Translations under genes and position numbers: made by a program | DNA from: Pochonia chlamydosporia 170 | Lineage: Eukaryota; Ascomycota; Sordariomycetes; Hypocreales; Clavicipitaceae | Length of the DNA: 64,000 nt | Assembly: GCF_001653235.2 (NCBI RefSeq) | Contig: NW_019154043.1 | Span: 62,001-126,000, forward strand | Direction: 5' to 3' | Shown: piece after piece, positions 1-10,336 of the stretch | How positions within the stretch are numbered: position 1 is the first letter of the stretch | How the letters are laid out: each line of letters opens with the position of its first letter | The notes under the pieces: generated by a model | What the model saw: only the letters and a program-made list of their open reading frames with translations | What the model was told of the DNA's origin: nothing | Databases searched by the model: none

Positions 1-2510
1 TTAATAGTAGGAATAAAAATAGCTCTCTTTTTAGTAGTAACTTGCTATATTAAGTAGATTATATAGCATAAGTAAGAGTTTAATATAAGGTTTTATAGGT
101 TCTAGTTATAGTAATAATATGCCTTCTTATAGGCTTTATAGGTATTACCCTACTCTAAAATATAAGAGGTATAGCCCTTCTTATGCAGGTTATTTTAGTA
201 CAGCTTATAGAGCTAGGCTCTCTTCTTACTATTAGAGAGCTTCTTATCGCTAGAATTACCTTCTACTGTATAATAGCTAAGATAGCAATAAGATAACCTA
301 TTATAGTAAGAGAGAGGCAGAGAAGCACTAGCAGTAATAGATATAGTAGCAAACTAGAAATAAATAGTATACAGAAAGGTATAATATAGGATATAATAAG
401 AGATAGATTAGTTATTAGTAAGAGTAATAAATAGTAGTAGGTAGTTATATAGTAGTAGAAAGTAAGAAATTATAAAGATTTCTAGTAAGAAGAATAATTA
501 GATTATAATATTAGAAGGAGAAGAGTTAAGAGAAAGAAAGAATTATGTAAGATATTTTTATACTATAAACTAGAGAGAGTAGGGTAATAATAATAAGGCT
601 CTATACTATACTAATTACTCTATATAATAAATCTATAGTACTAGTAACTATATATATATAATAATAATAAAGAGTATAAGGCCTACCTCCTAATATAAAG
701 AAGTAAATATAAAAGCAAGTAGTAAGAGAGTATATTATAGATTTAAGTATAACGCTTAGATCTTAGGAAAGAAGGAGATAGGCATATAGAGAGAGCTACC
801 TAAGAACCTACTATAGGTCTAGACTAGAGCTTAACTAGACCCTATAAGGGTGCTACTAGGAATTATACTAACCCCTTTCTTCTTCTTCTCTTCCCCTTAT
901 AAGAAAAGTTACTATTAGTAACGCTAGTTTGCAGGAGCCCCTAGGCTAGTCCCTTACAAATAGAAGATATTATTATCTAGTTAGAAAGTTATAATTAGCT
1001 AGAAAGAACTAGCTAGATTATAGGGTAAAAGTAATAAGATAAAGTTATTATATAGGCCTTTCCTATAGTAGTTAAGATTAATAGTAGTAATAAGGCTAGA
1101 AATAATCTTACTAGACCTATAATTAGCCTAGGTAGTAGACTTAATAGTATTATAATAGTAGCTAAGAGTAAGAAACTTAGCTATAAGCTTAATATAGTAT
1201 GCCTTTTATCTAGGAGTAGCCTTAATAGTAGAAATAAAAATAGCTCTCTTTTTAGTAGTAACTTACTATATTAAGCAAATTATATAGTATAAGTAAGAGT
1301 TTAATATAAGATTTTATAGGTTCTAATTATAGTAATAATATACTATCTTATAAGCTTTATAGGTACTATTTTACCCTAGAATATAAAAAGTATAGCTTTT
1401 CTTATATAGGTTATTCTAATATAGCCTATAAAGCTACTTTTTCTTCTTACTATTAGAGAGTTTCTTATTACTAGAGTTACTCTCTATCTTATAATAGCTA
1501 AAATAGTAGTAAGATAGGTTATTATTATAAGAGAGAGACTAGAGAGTACTAATAGTAGTAAATATAATAATAGATTAAAAGTAAATAGCATATAGAAAGT
1601 AGTAATAAAGAATATAATATAGGATAAGTTAGGTAATAATAAGTATAAGAAGTAATAGTAGGCAGTTAACTAGTAGTAAAAATAGGAGATTTATAAAGTT
1701 TACTTAAAGAGAGAATACTTAGATTATAATATTAGAAGAAAGAGAGATAAAAGAAAGAAAAAAGCAAGTAGATTATTTTTATAGGTAATATTAATAGAAG
1801 TAAAATTATAATAATATAGCTTTATATTAGGCTAATTACTCTATATAATAAACCTATTATACTAATAACTATATATATATAATAATAGAGACTAAAACCT
1901 AAGGTAAAAGTAATAAGAATAACTACTAAAATCTACTTATAAGTAGAGAGAAGTATATATAAAAGTAAGTAGTAAAAGAGTATATTATAGATTTAAGTAT
2001 AATACTTAGATCTTAGGAAAAAAGAAGATAAGTATATAGAAAGAGCTACCTAAGAACATACTATAGGTCTTAATTAGAGCTTAATTAGACTCTATAAGAG
2101 TACTACTAGAAACTATATTAACCCTTTTCTTCTTCTTCTCTTCTTCTTATAAGAAAAGTTACTATTAGTAATACTAGTTTATAGGAGCCTCTAAGCTAGT
2201 CCCTTACACTAGCCATAGGATTTAGTCCAGTCTATAATTGCTCCTAGGTTATTTAGTCTTTATTATAAAGAGTCTATAGCTTTAAGAGATAAAGTATTAT
2301 CGCGTGGTAACTAATAGCAGATAGAAGAGAACGCTAGGAAACTCACAAAGCAAGCAAGAAAGAGAGTACTAATTTTATATTATATTGCTGCCTTTCCCCT
2401 TCTCCCCACTTTCTCTTTCTCCTAATTAGTATTAGGAGCAACTATAATAGTATAGCAATTAGTACTATTATTAAAAACCTAAATTGTAAATATTACTTTA
2501 CAGGATAGTT
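1..2510. repeat. RIP-degraded AT-rich repeat block with two direct copies
   Basis: The block is extremely rich in A, T and the dinucleotide TA and has no long open frame. Bases 1-957 recur as a diverged direct copy at about 1220-2208; both begin with the same rTAGtAGgAATAAAAATAG-like start and end with CTAGTCCCTTACA. Differences are mostly C/T and G/A, as RIP produces. The spacer 958-1219 and the tail 2209-2510 are also AT-rich. Two LTRs of a decayed retroelement, or a tandemly duplicated transposon, are both possible. I could not identify a protein in it. The element continues beyond the left edge. Confidence 0.75.
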
Positions 2511-2513
2511 AGC

Positions 2514-2580
2514 GTCGCGCGACCGTCGCGCGACCTTTATAGAGGCGGCTCACCCAGGCATCTATGCATGGCTCACCCGG
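2514..2580. repeat. GC-rich tandem palindromes at the edge of the AT block
   Basis: Two copies of the perfect 10-bp palindrome GTCGCGCGAC lie at 2514-2523 and 2525-2534, followed by two copies of GCTCACCC at about 2549-2577. The motif sits exactly where the AT-rich block meets normal-composition DNA. A related arrangement occurs at 41447-41520. The function is unknown; it could be a transposon end or a protein-binding site. Confidence 0.6.
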
Positions 2581-3608
2581 TCTTGACCGTCTGGCCTGAG
2601 CCGGATTCGCATTTTCCTCGGAGTCTACTGGGACACTACTGGGTAGCTAACTGATTCTCAGATTCTTATTTCCTTCGACAGAAGAGCTCTGTACTCGATA
2701 GGCGAAATGGGTCGGAATTATACCTCAGACGGTGGCCATTGGCCACGGAGCAAATGCTCACTGGATAGGGGACCCTAAAGCCGATAATGTAATGATATGG
2801 TATCATGGTATGTCCCTCACCTTCCTGAATTCCATCAGAATGCTCCAACACTTTCCTAATTACTACTGAATAGGCGGTGGATTTTGTGTACCAGCCAATG
2901 CCGGCTACTTCAAGTTCTGGGACAACTTAGTCTAGTCCTCTCGACAGGCGGGCAAAGAGCTATCAATTCTCGCCGTAGGATACAGCCTGGCTCCAAATGC
3001 GCCATATCCGACTCAACTTATGCAAGCGGTAGATGCGCTGCGCTACGTCTTATACAATACAAATCATCAGCCAAGTCAAATACTTCTTGGGGGAGATTCA
3101 GTTGGTGGCAACCTTGCCATAGGAGTCTTGTCCCATCTAGCCCACCCACATCCTGACATTGAGCCGTTGGTAATACCGAGTCTAGTGGCTGGACTAGTTG
3201 CCATTGGCCCAAAAACATCTCATGACGACAAATTTGACGAAGTATCCATCTACTCTGGCGGGGGCTTGGTAACTCCATACACGAGCAAGGTGTGGTCAAC
3301 GGTGTATCTTGGAGGAAGCGTACGGGACTATTATACAGATCCATCTGATGCGCCATCAACTTGGTTTGAATCCTTCCCCGCGAAACGTGTATTAGTAATA
3401 GCGGGAGGAAATGAGATACTACTTCCTAAGATTCGACAATTCGTTGAGCTCCTAAAGGTAAGTGGCAGAAACCTTGCTCTTGACTTGGATTTCGCTAAGA
3501 GTCTCAAAACAGGTCAGCTTCCGTCTGTAGAGTTCCTAGTCGGCAGACGAGAGGCTCATATTGCACCGATATTTAATTTGTTTCTCGGAGGCAGGAAAGA
3601 GACGGAAC

Positions 3609-3622
3609 AAAGCCAACGAGTG
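3609..3622. repeat. left target-site duplication
   Basis: The 14-mer AAAGCCAACGAGTG at this place is repeated exactly at 4367-4380, on the other side of the inserted segment. Confidence 0.8.
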
Positions 3623-4366
3623 CGACGGTCCAACACACAAGACGGACACCTACAGGCAGCGAGATAGAGACAGGGCGCAAGCGAGAAGTAATAACCTTAT
3701 CTGTACCAAAGACGTTAGCAAGAGACCACGCAAACAGACGCCTATAACCGGACCGGCTCTAAGCCGCCAGAAGGAAGGAGGAGGAAGCAGGGGAACAGAG
3801 GGAATAGCAATAACCCCCCCCCTTTGGAAAGGGCCGGCCACGTACGTACGGGAAAGGTTAAAGAAGGGAAGGAAGGAAGGACTAAAGAGAGGGAAAATAA
3901 CCGTCTTAAGTATCCTAGCCAGCAGCGCAGCTTAATCGCGGGGACCGTTAAAGTGAATTTAAGGTGAGCCTAAAGTGAACCGCACACAAACAGCTACAGC
4001 ACACTAACCCCCTACTGCTCTAACTGGGCCTAAGCAGCCTCTTGCAACTGCGCGTTAATGACAAATAAAGATATAGCTTACCCACGCGTCCCGCCACCCA
4101 CACGCTACCGCTACAGTACCAACAGGAAAAGTAGCTCTTAGGGGACCTACTAGATAACCCGGGATATTACTAGCTGTAAAGGCAATAACTTCTACGCAAC
4201 AATAAGAGCTCTACCCCTAATTGGGAGCAGGGCGCAGCCGCACTACTAATATAGCGTGAGGGTTTTTCTTCCTATTATAGGTTTTCCCTCACAATTAAGC
4301 TAGCAGGAGTACTAGGTTAATTAGCTATAAGTAGCTAACTAGTGTAAATAAATAAATAAATAAATA
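3623..4366 (+). mobile_element. non-LTR retroposon insertion (truncated LINE or SINE-like), about 744 bp
   Basis: The segment is flanked by a perfect 14-bp direct repeat (3609-3622 and 4367-4380) and ends at its 3' side with a (TAAA)n tract at about 4344-4366. A target-site duplication plus a simple A-rich tail is the classic product of target-primed reverse transcription. Close to the tail is an inverted repeat, GTGAGGG at 4256 pairing with CCCTCAC at 4286, which could form a hairpin in the 3' end of the RNA. Bases 3623-4340 encode no protein I recognise, so it is either a 5'-truncated LINE keeping only its 3' untranslated region or a SINE. I saw no convincing tRNA-like A or B box. The insert interrupts the hydrolase frame. 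Confidence 0.72.
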
Positions 4367-4380
4367 AAAGCCAACGAGTG
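4367..4380. repeat. right target-site duplication
   Basis: Exact copy of the 14-mer at 3609-3622, directly after the (TAAA)n tail of the insertion; after it the hydrolase frame resumes. Confidence 0.8.
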
Positions 4381-4781
4381 AAATTGTGGCTGATGGATTT
4401 GCTATAAGTGTGGTCGGAGATTGATGTTTGTGGGTTAGGTGATGGCATTGGTGGGGGACGCGTGAATCCAACGTATGTTTATCTGTGTATTGGTGCCGAG
4501 ATGATCTGAGAGAGACGGAATTACAGGAATAATAGAGACGAAAGTTGACGTGTTTATATTGCAGCGTGCGAGACCGGAATATCTGGACACCCGACGCATT
4601 GGGTTGAGTCATCGCGGGGCTGTAAGTGAAAGAAACATGTAATTTATGACGCAACAGTCCAGAGACAACAAGCTTTCAACTTTACATTATCTAGCCACCT
4701 CGACACGGAACCATCGAGAACTCACTGTATAGCCAATCGCTAAACTGCGCACTCGAGCCGCAAGAGGACCCATAAACTGAG

Positions 4782-6230
4782 ATGTCTCGATCAAACGTTC
4801 AGCTCAAGACTCCAAAAGGTACCCGCGACTGGGTTGGCGATGACTTGCTTCTGCGAGAAAACATCTTGTTCGTATTGTGCACAGCATTGCCAGAAATGAC
4901 GAGTAGCTAACTCCGTAGTAGCAAGACAATCACCGACGTTTTCCAGCGCCACGGTGGCACCCCTCTTGATACCCCCGCCTTCGAATTAAAAGACGTCCTC
5001 TCAGAAAAGTATGGCGAGGACTCACGTCTCATGTACGACTTGGAGGATCAAGGTGGCGAGATCTGTTCCCTGCGCTTTGACCTGACGGTTCCCTTTGCTC
5101 GCTGGCTTGCCATGAACGGCAACGTCACCCATATTAAACGCTACCAGATTGCCAAGGTTTACCGCCGAGACCAACCTGCCATCGCCCGCGGGAGACTACG
5201 AGAGTTTCACCAGTGCGACTTTGACATTGCCGGTGTCTATGACCCCATGGTTCCCGACGCCGAGATCTTGTTTGTCATTGTTGAAGTCTTTGAAGCACTG
5301 GGGCTCAACATTGTCATCAAAACGAACCACAGGCGCATTCTAGACGGCTTATTTGCCGTTGCAGGCGTCCCAGATGCCAAGATACGGTCCATTAGCTCTG
5401 CGGTAGACAAACTAGATAAGATGCCGTGGGAAGCTGTCAAGAAGGAAATGCTGGAGAAAGGCCTCCCTGAGGAAGTTGCAGATCAGGTTGGCGAGTATGT
5501 GAGGCGCAGCGGCAATATTTTCGACATGCTGGACGAACTCAAGTCGAACGAAAAACTCACAGCGAATGGAGATGTGAGTGCGGGAATCGCAGACATGGCA
5601 CTTCTTGCGTCATATTTAAAGGCATTCGGAATCGAAGATACTGTGTCTTTTGACTGCTCGCTTGCTCGAGGACTGGACTACTACTCTGGTTTGATATTCG
5701 AGGTTACCACGCAAGGACCAAGTACACCTGAATCCCGAAGCAAGTCCCCAGCCATTCAAGTTGATAGCATTGCTGCCGGGGGCCGATACGATAATCTCGT
5801 TGGCATGTATGGCAAACGCCCTATTCCATGTGTTGGCATATCATTTGGAGCTGACCGTATCCTTACTACCCTGAAGCCACCAACGGTGAAAGATTCAAAG
5901 AATTCCTCTATTTCTCGCAATCTAGACGTGTATGTAATGGCAATCGGCGGCAAGGAGTTTGACGGTCTTTTACTGGAGCGAATGGCTATAACCCGCCAGC
6001 TTTGGAAGGCCGGCATTCGGGCAGAATACATGGCCAAGGCGAAGCCCAAGCCACTGCAGCAATTCAAAGCTGCCATGGGCGTGCCTCTCGCTATAATTCT
6101 CGGACAGGAGGAATTGGCTGCAGGTCAAGTAAGGCTAAAGGTATTCAAGCCCGACGTGGATGAAGAGAAAGAGCCAGGGCAACTTGTCTCCAGGGACAAC
6201 CTGGTTGAGGAGGTGAAGAGACTCCTATAG
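4782..6230 (+). CDS. HTS1: histidyl-tRNA synthetase, cytosolic-type
   Basis: Class II aminoacyl-tRNA synthetase that charges tRNA-His. Exons are 4782-4867 and 4919-6230, with a 51-bp intron containing a CTAAC branch site; the spliced protein is 465 residues. The N-terminus has the LKTPKGTRDW entry motif, motif 2 reads YRRDQPAIARGRLREFHQ, the histidine-specific signature is RGLDYYSGLIFEV, motif 3 lies in IAAGGRYDNLVGMYG...VGISFGADRI, and a complete anticodon-binding domain ends the protein. It is shorter than the roughly 520-550 residues usual for fungal HTS1, mainly through short linkers. The nearest upstream ATG in the 5' flank (4653) runs into a stop before 4782, so no mitochondrial presequence is visible. 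The start was chosen because it is the first ATG giving the conserved KTPKGTRDW segment. Confidence 0.92.
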
Positions 6231-7053
6231 GGCATACTCAGACTTGTCTTTTCAGTATCACGTATATAAGTATTCAACGCAGTCAACCTGCATAATGCAT
6301 GGGACGCAAGCCTGTGTATTCAGATTACTGATTCAAGCGGGGTATGCATCTGAAGTTTACATTATTATCTAGTAGGCTTCATCATATGTAAAACGCCATG
6401 ACACATGTCTGCCATCTACATACCATGACCGGCAAGGGTAACGAATGCCACGATCGCGATTGGGTTGGCAGCTAATAGCACCAATGCCAGTATGACGTCT
6501 ATCAAGCCATCTGAATAGTCAATATTGGCCCCTATGCCTCGTGGCACACCGTCCCTTTTTGCCAATGGAACGTTAACGGTACCAAACTATTCTATTCAAG
6601 TTCGTGTACATATGTACATACGAGAACCAATCGCAGTTGCTGCTAATAACAGTCTAGTCGCGCCACGCCCCTCTTTTCTCGCCTCGGTTAGCAAATTTAG
6701 CTGTATCCACGGCCCGATCCTAGATCTGGGGTTGAGGAACAACCGTCTCGTATGTACATCCATAGCCATTATGGAGGCGATCGACCTGAACCAAAATGTT
6801 GCAGGACTCTTTTGGAAACGTTGCAACCCCGCTTGTCATGGGTGTGTCTTTGTACGCTCGGCATTGTAATTCTCCGCATTTTCTTGATCCTTGTTGTTCG
6901 CTTAAGTCAGTCAACAGCTGAATGTGCATAGTTGACATGCAGCTTTTTAAGTATAATTCTCCGGCTGTCCCAATACATGTCTGGGGCACCCAAAATTGTT
7001 TCAACATATTACTCTAAACTGTCTTCTTTGATCACTTGATCTGTGGATACGAC
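6231..7053. other. intergenic region
   Basis: I see no gene here. Short open frames at 6525-6869 and 6596-6826 overlap on opposite strands and show no recognisable motif. Confidence 0.5.
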
Positions 7054-8620
7054 ATGCGGTTCACGCCCATAGCTACGGCCGTGCTCGTGTCGGTCCTGGG
7101 CAGCCAGTCTGCCTGCGTAGTCGCCCAGGATCCAGAGGCATGGTACAAAGCTCATCCAGGAATGTCGCGTATCAAAAAGGTGAACCAAGATACACATCAA
7201 ATTGTTGATGAATTTGGTCGTACCCGGTTTTTCCACGGAACCAATGTCGTCATGAAGGAGCCGCCATGGTATCGACCAATGGACTGGGTGCCTGGTGTTT
7301 CTTCCTTTGGCGAGCAAGACGTCCGCAACATGCACGATCTGGGCTTGAACATTGTGCGACTGGGCCATCACTGGGCTGGTGCGGAACCGGTGCGAGGGCA
7401 GTACAATCAGACGTTCCTGGATATTATGAAGAAGCAGACCAAAATGGCCGAGGATAATGGTCTCTATGTCTTGGTAGATGTCCACCAAGACTGCCTGGCT
7501 CGACAATTCTGTGGCCACGGTGCACCTGACGTAAGCTTTGAACCCGTAGATGTTCACAAGTTGAAAGGTATAACACTTACATGCGTTGCAGTGGTTCGCC
7601 AAGAAAGGCTGGGTGTCAAGTGGAACGATGTATCCTTTCCCTCTTAAATTAACACCATTCCCAGTTGATAAGGACGGGTTTCCGACTCCCCAGTCAATCT
7701 GCAGCTCTGTAGACTGGTCGCTGAGTTATACTTCAGTTGCACTTGGAAATGCATTTGGGCGACTCTACAACAACTACGATGGACTTGGTGACGCATTTGC
7801 TGCATATTGGAAAAAGCTGGCATCCGAATATGTCGAGACTACCAACATCGTCGGATACAATCTGCTGAATGAGCCGTGGGTGGGCGATACCTGGGCCGAT
7901 CCGACACTACTTGTACCAGGAGTCGCTGATCATAAAGTAATGGAGGGTCTCTGGAATCGCGCTACCAAGCAGATTCGCACCGTCGACAATGATACGCTCA
8001 TCTGGTTCGAAGGCGCCACGTTAGACGTGCTATCTGGCTTCAACAACGTCCCTCTCGGTGACGGGTCCAAGTCGGTTCATTCCTTTCACTACTATAGCCC
8101 TCCACAGCTGGGTTCCATCTCCGCAACTCTTAGTAATCGTCACAGGGATAATGAGCGCCTAAAGACAGCTGGCGTGTTAACAGAACTGACCTTCTGGATG
8201 GGTGATGATAAACAGATGCAGGGTCTTGCAGATGCCATGTCGGCGACGGATGCAAACATGGTGTCCTGGATGGGATGGGCATATGAGAATTTGTACAACG
8301 GCACATCAGGAAAACCGTATCCTGAGCTTGCGAAACATTATAGCCGCGCGTATCCCGCCGCCGTTGCAGGCACTGCTAATAGCTTCAGCTTTGATGAAAG
8401 CTCTGGGACCTTCAAGCTGTTGTTTACGTCGGATCCAAAGATTGACTCCCCTACCGAGATCATCCTTCCCGTGGCTACCTTTCCCAATGGCTACACCGTC
8501 CAGATTTCTCCTGGGGATAGCGTGGTTCAGTATCCTCGGGATAAACGTACTTTGGCGTTGTTCGCGGCTTCGAATAGAACGAGCCCAACTGACATATCTG
8601 TCACGATAACTCGCAAATAA
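7054..8620 (+). CDS. secreted GH5 glycoside hydrolase, endoglycoceramidase-like
   Basis: Exons 7054-7530 and 7592-8620, with a 61-bp intron, encode 501 residues. The first ~24 residues form a signal peptide (MRFTPIATAVLVSV, then a small-residue stretch ending ...VVAQ). The catalytic barrel carries motifs typical of endoglycosylceramidases: FHGTNVVMKEPPWY, LGLNIVRLGHHW, YVLVDVHQDCLARQFCG, NLLNEPW with the likely acid/base Glu near residue 253, and VLTEL with the likely nucleophile Glu near residue 357. A C-terminal beta domain follows, as in that group. The likely role is hydrolysis of glycolipids or sterol glucosides outside the cell; the substrate is inferred from family resemblance. No ATG lies between this start and the upstream frame limit. 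Confidence 0.88.
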
Positions 8621-9138
8621 ACCTTGACATAGTGTAGTCAGAAATGGAACATACTTATCGCATTTGGATTGTCTCAAAAGTACTCGATTATAATGTTGCA
8701 TCAACCCGAAGCTCATAAGAGGACAAATATGTATAAAGTAAGAAAGCATCAGACCTGTCACTGCCGTGCTGTTGCAGTGTTTAGGGATCTCCGCATTCTC
8801 TTCACGTTTGTCAACGGGATATAACCCATACTATCTCTCTGCATCAGCGGAGCGTTCCCTTTTGCTGAATAACCTAGCGGTTATTTTCTTTGATAACGTT
8901 GCTGTAATTCCGCAACCTTTTCACAAAGCTTCATCGAGAAAATGCTGTCAACCAATCAAAATGAAGTCAAGGCAGACATCCATAAATGTTAGAACCCTGA
9001 TTGTGAATTATGTCTATAGTTGAAAATATTAGGAGATTCCTTAACGCAAGGAACGAAAATGAAGGAAGTTCAAAGAGTTCACTGAAAAAAAGTTCCGCAC
9101 CAGAACAGCCTTTATCAACAACCGTGAAATGGTTGATC
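8621..9138. other. intergenic region between convergent genes
   Basis: Shared 3' space of the GH5 gene and the rhodopsin-domain gene. No further gene is evident. Confidence 0.5.
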
Positions 9139-10336
9139 CTATTTGCCATTCCCAAAATTCTCAAGACACTCGCCAGTTGTGCTGGGCGGTTTTTGCCTAA
9201 AACTCTCAGCGTCGGCGAGATATCGAAAGCCGCTCCCACTACTCGAAATTGATTGAATACATCTAGATGTAACAAAGAGCTCCAATTTTGCTGAGATAAA
9301 TTTTATGAGCGGTTTGAGTGTCGCCAAACTTGCTGCGCTGATGGCCAGTCCCATTTCAACAGTCGTCCATATTGAAATATCCAGTGCAGCCCCTAGATCA
9401 GTTCCGGTTAGTATACTTGATGTGTTTGAGCGAGCTAAGGGCAAGAGAGCTATACATAGAAAGTCCGGGTCATTGAATTTGTGAAGATACGCGGCCCTAA
9501 TAGCGACAGCAAAGCAAGCACTATGATGAGTTAGCATGTCACTTTACACAGCGAGTCCTTATGCCATCACGGCTGCGGTACATGCAACCCATGCCTATCA
9601 GAATCGTTGCTGCAAACTTTTCTCGTCTCGTCAGCTGCGTATGGCTCCAGATAAGAAAGCCAGGCATGAGCACAAATATAGCATCAGTGACAAAACTGAA
9701 AGCACTGTAGAGAAATGCAAAGATTATTATGATGCGCATGTCGAGGCATTTCCCTTGTTGGTCTTTATCCCAGTAGTATGAGACAGGCCAACACCTGAAC
9801 ATAAAAACGAAGACCAGGGCTGCTCCGCCAACAACAGTGCAGAAAGCCGCACCGTATATTATCCAGATGTGCGTTCTTGTTACCATGAATCGAAGCAAAA
9901 AGAATGCGAACGAAATCTTGGCAACAATCATTGTTGTGCCGTATAGTTGGGCACAAAACCACCAATACTAAGGAGCTTTAGTTACATATTATTTACAGCG
10001 GGAAGGGTATTGCGTACCATCAAAGCCTTTTGGACTTCCTCCTTGGTCAAGTCGGCTGTATGTGCGCCATCTCCATAATACATCGAAAAGTATGACGAGG
10101 TAAAATATGAAATAAAGAGTACCTGCAGACTTATCAGACGATACCATTGCGTTGATGTACCAGGTTCCCTTGTCGCATACTTGCGCTACAATCATGAGCC
10201 AGTCATCCAAGCCAAATGATCTGATTATTTTAGCCCGTACAAAACATCGTAACAGGACCGTAGGGACCGTCAAGACCAAGAATAAAACATTCACTGCAAA
10301 CATGTCCACACCCCGCTCTCGGTCAAAAAAGGTCAT
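9139..10336 (-). CDS. rhodopsin-domain integral membrane protein (PTH11-like, no CFEM)
   Basis: Five exons on the minus strand: 10336-10181, 10122-10018, 9967-9582, 9520-9456 and 9392-9139; introns are 50-63 bp and the protein is 321 residues. The spliced protein follows the fungal rhodopsin-domain pattern: an early membrane segment, RSFGLDDWLM, the KEEVQKALMYWWFCAQLYG block, TTMIVAKISFAFFLLR, a CWPVSYYWDK loop, then DPDFLWAALDISIWTTVEMG. About seven hydrophobic segments are expected. Family members resemble the PTH11 receptors that sense host surface or nutrients, but without the N-terminal CFEM domain the role is uncertain. The start is the first ATG before the first membrane helix. Splice junctions were set where the family motif becomes continuous, so I trust the model, though the C-terminal tail after LATLKPLIKF is less conserved. 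Confidence 0.85.

Larger units (their letters stand above)
2651..4407 (+). pseudogene. alpha/beta hydrolase fold-3 (HSL/esterase-like) pseudogene, interrupted by a retroposon
   Basis: The reading frame shows the hormone-sensitive-lipase/alpha-beta hydrolase-3 layout: an HGGGF oxyanion motif made by splicing an intron at 2808-2873, then the nucleophile elbow GGDSVGG near 3095, then a C-terminal EAHIAPIF segment with the probable catalytic His. The frame is broken by TAG at 2699-2701 and TAG at 2933-2935, and no start codon is visible because TAA lies just upstream at 2648. The C-terminus is split at 3622 by an insertion; joining 3622 to 4381 continues the same frame for eight codons to a TAA at 4405-4407, giving a normal family-like amphipathic end. 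The gene is therefore a pseudogene. The G/A or C/T changes at the stops fit RIP leaking from the neighbouring repeat. Family assignment is firm; substrate is unknown. Confidence 0.8.

Noticed and set aside
2666..2851. Minus-strand 61-codon frame
   Set aside because: Antisense to the hydrolase pseudogene exon and intron, no motif.
3459..3512. Possible intron (GTAAGT...ACAG) in the hydrolase
   Set aside because: Splicing it shifts the frame into an immediate stop and loses the EAHIAPIF segment; the unspliced frame fits better.
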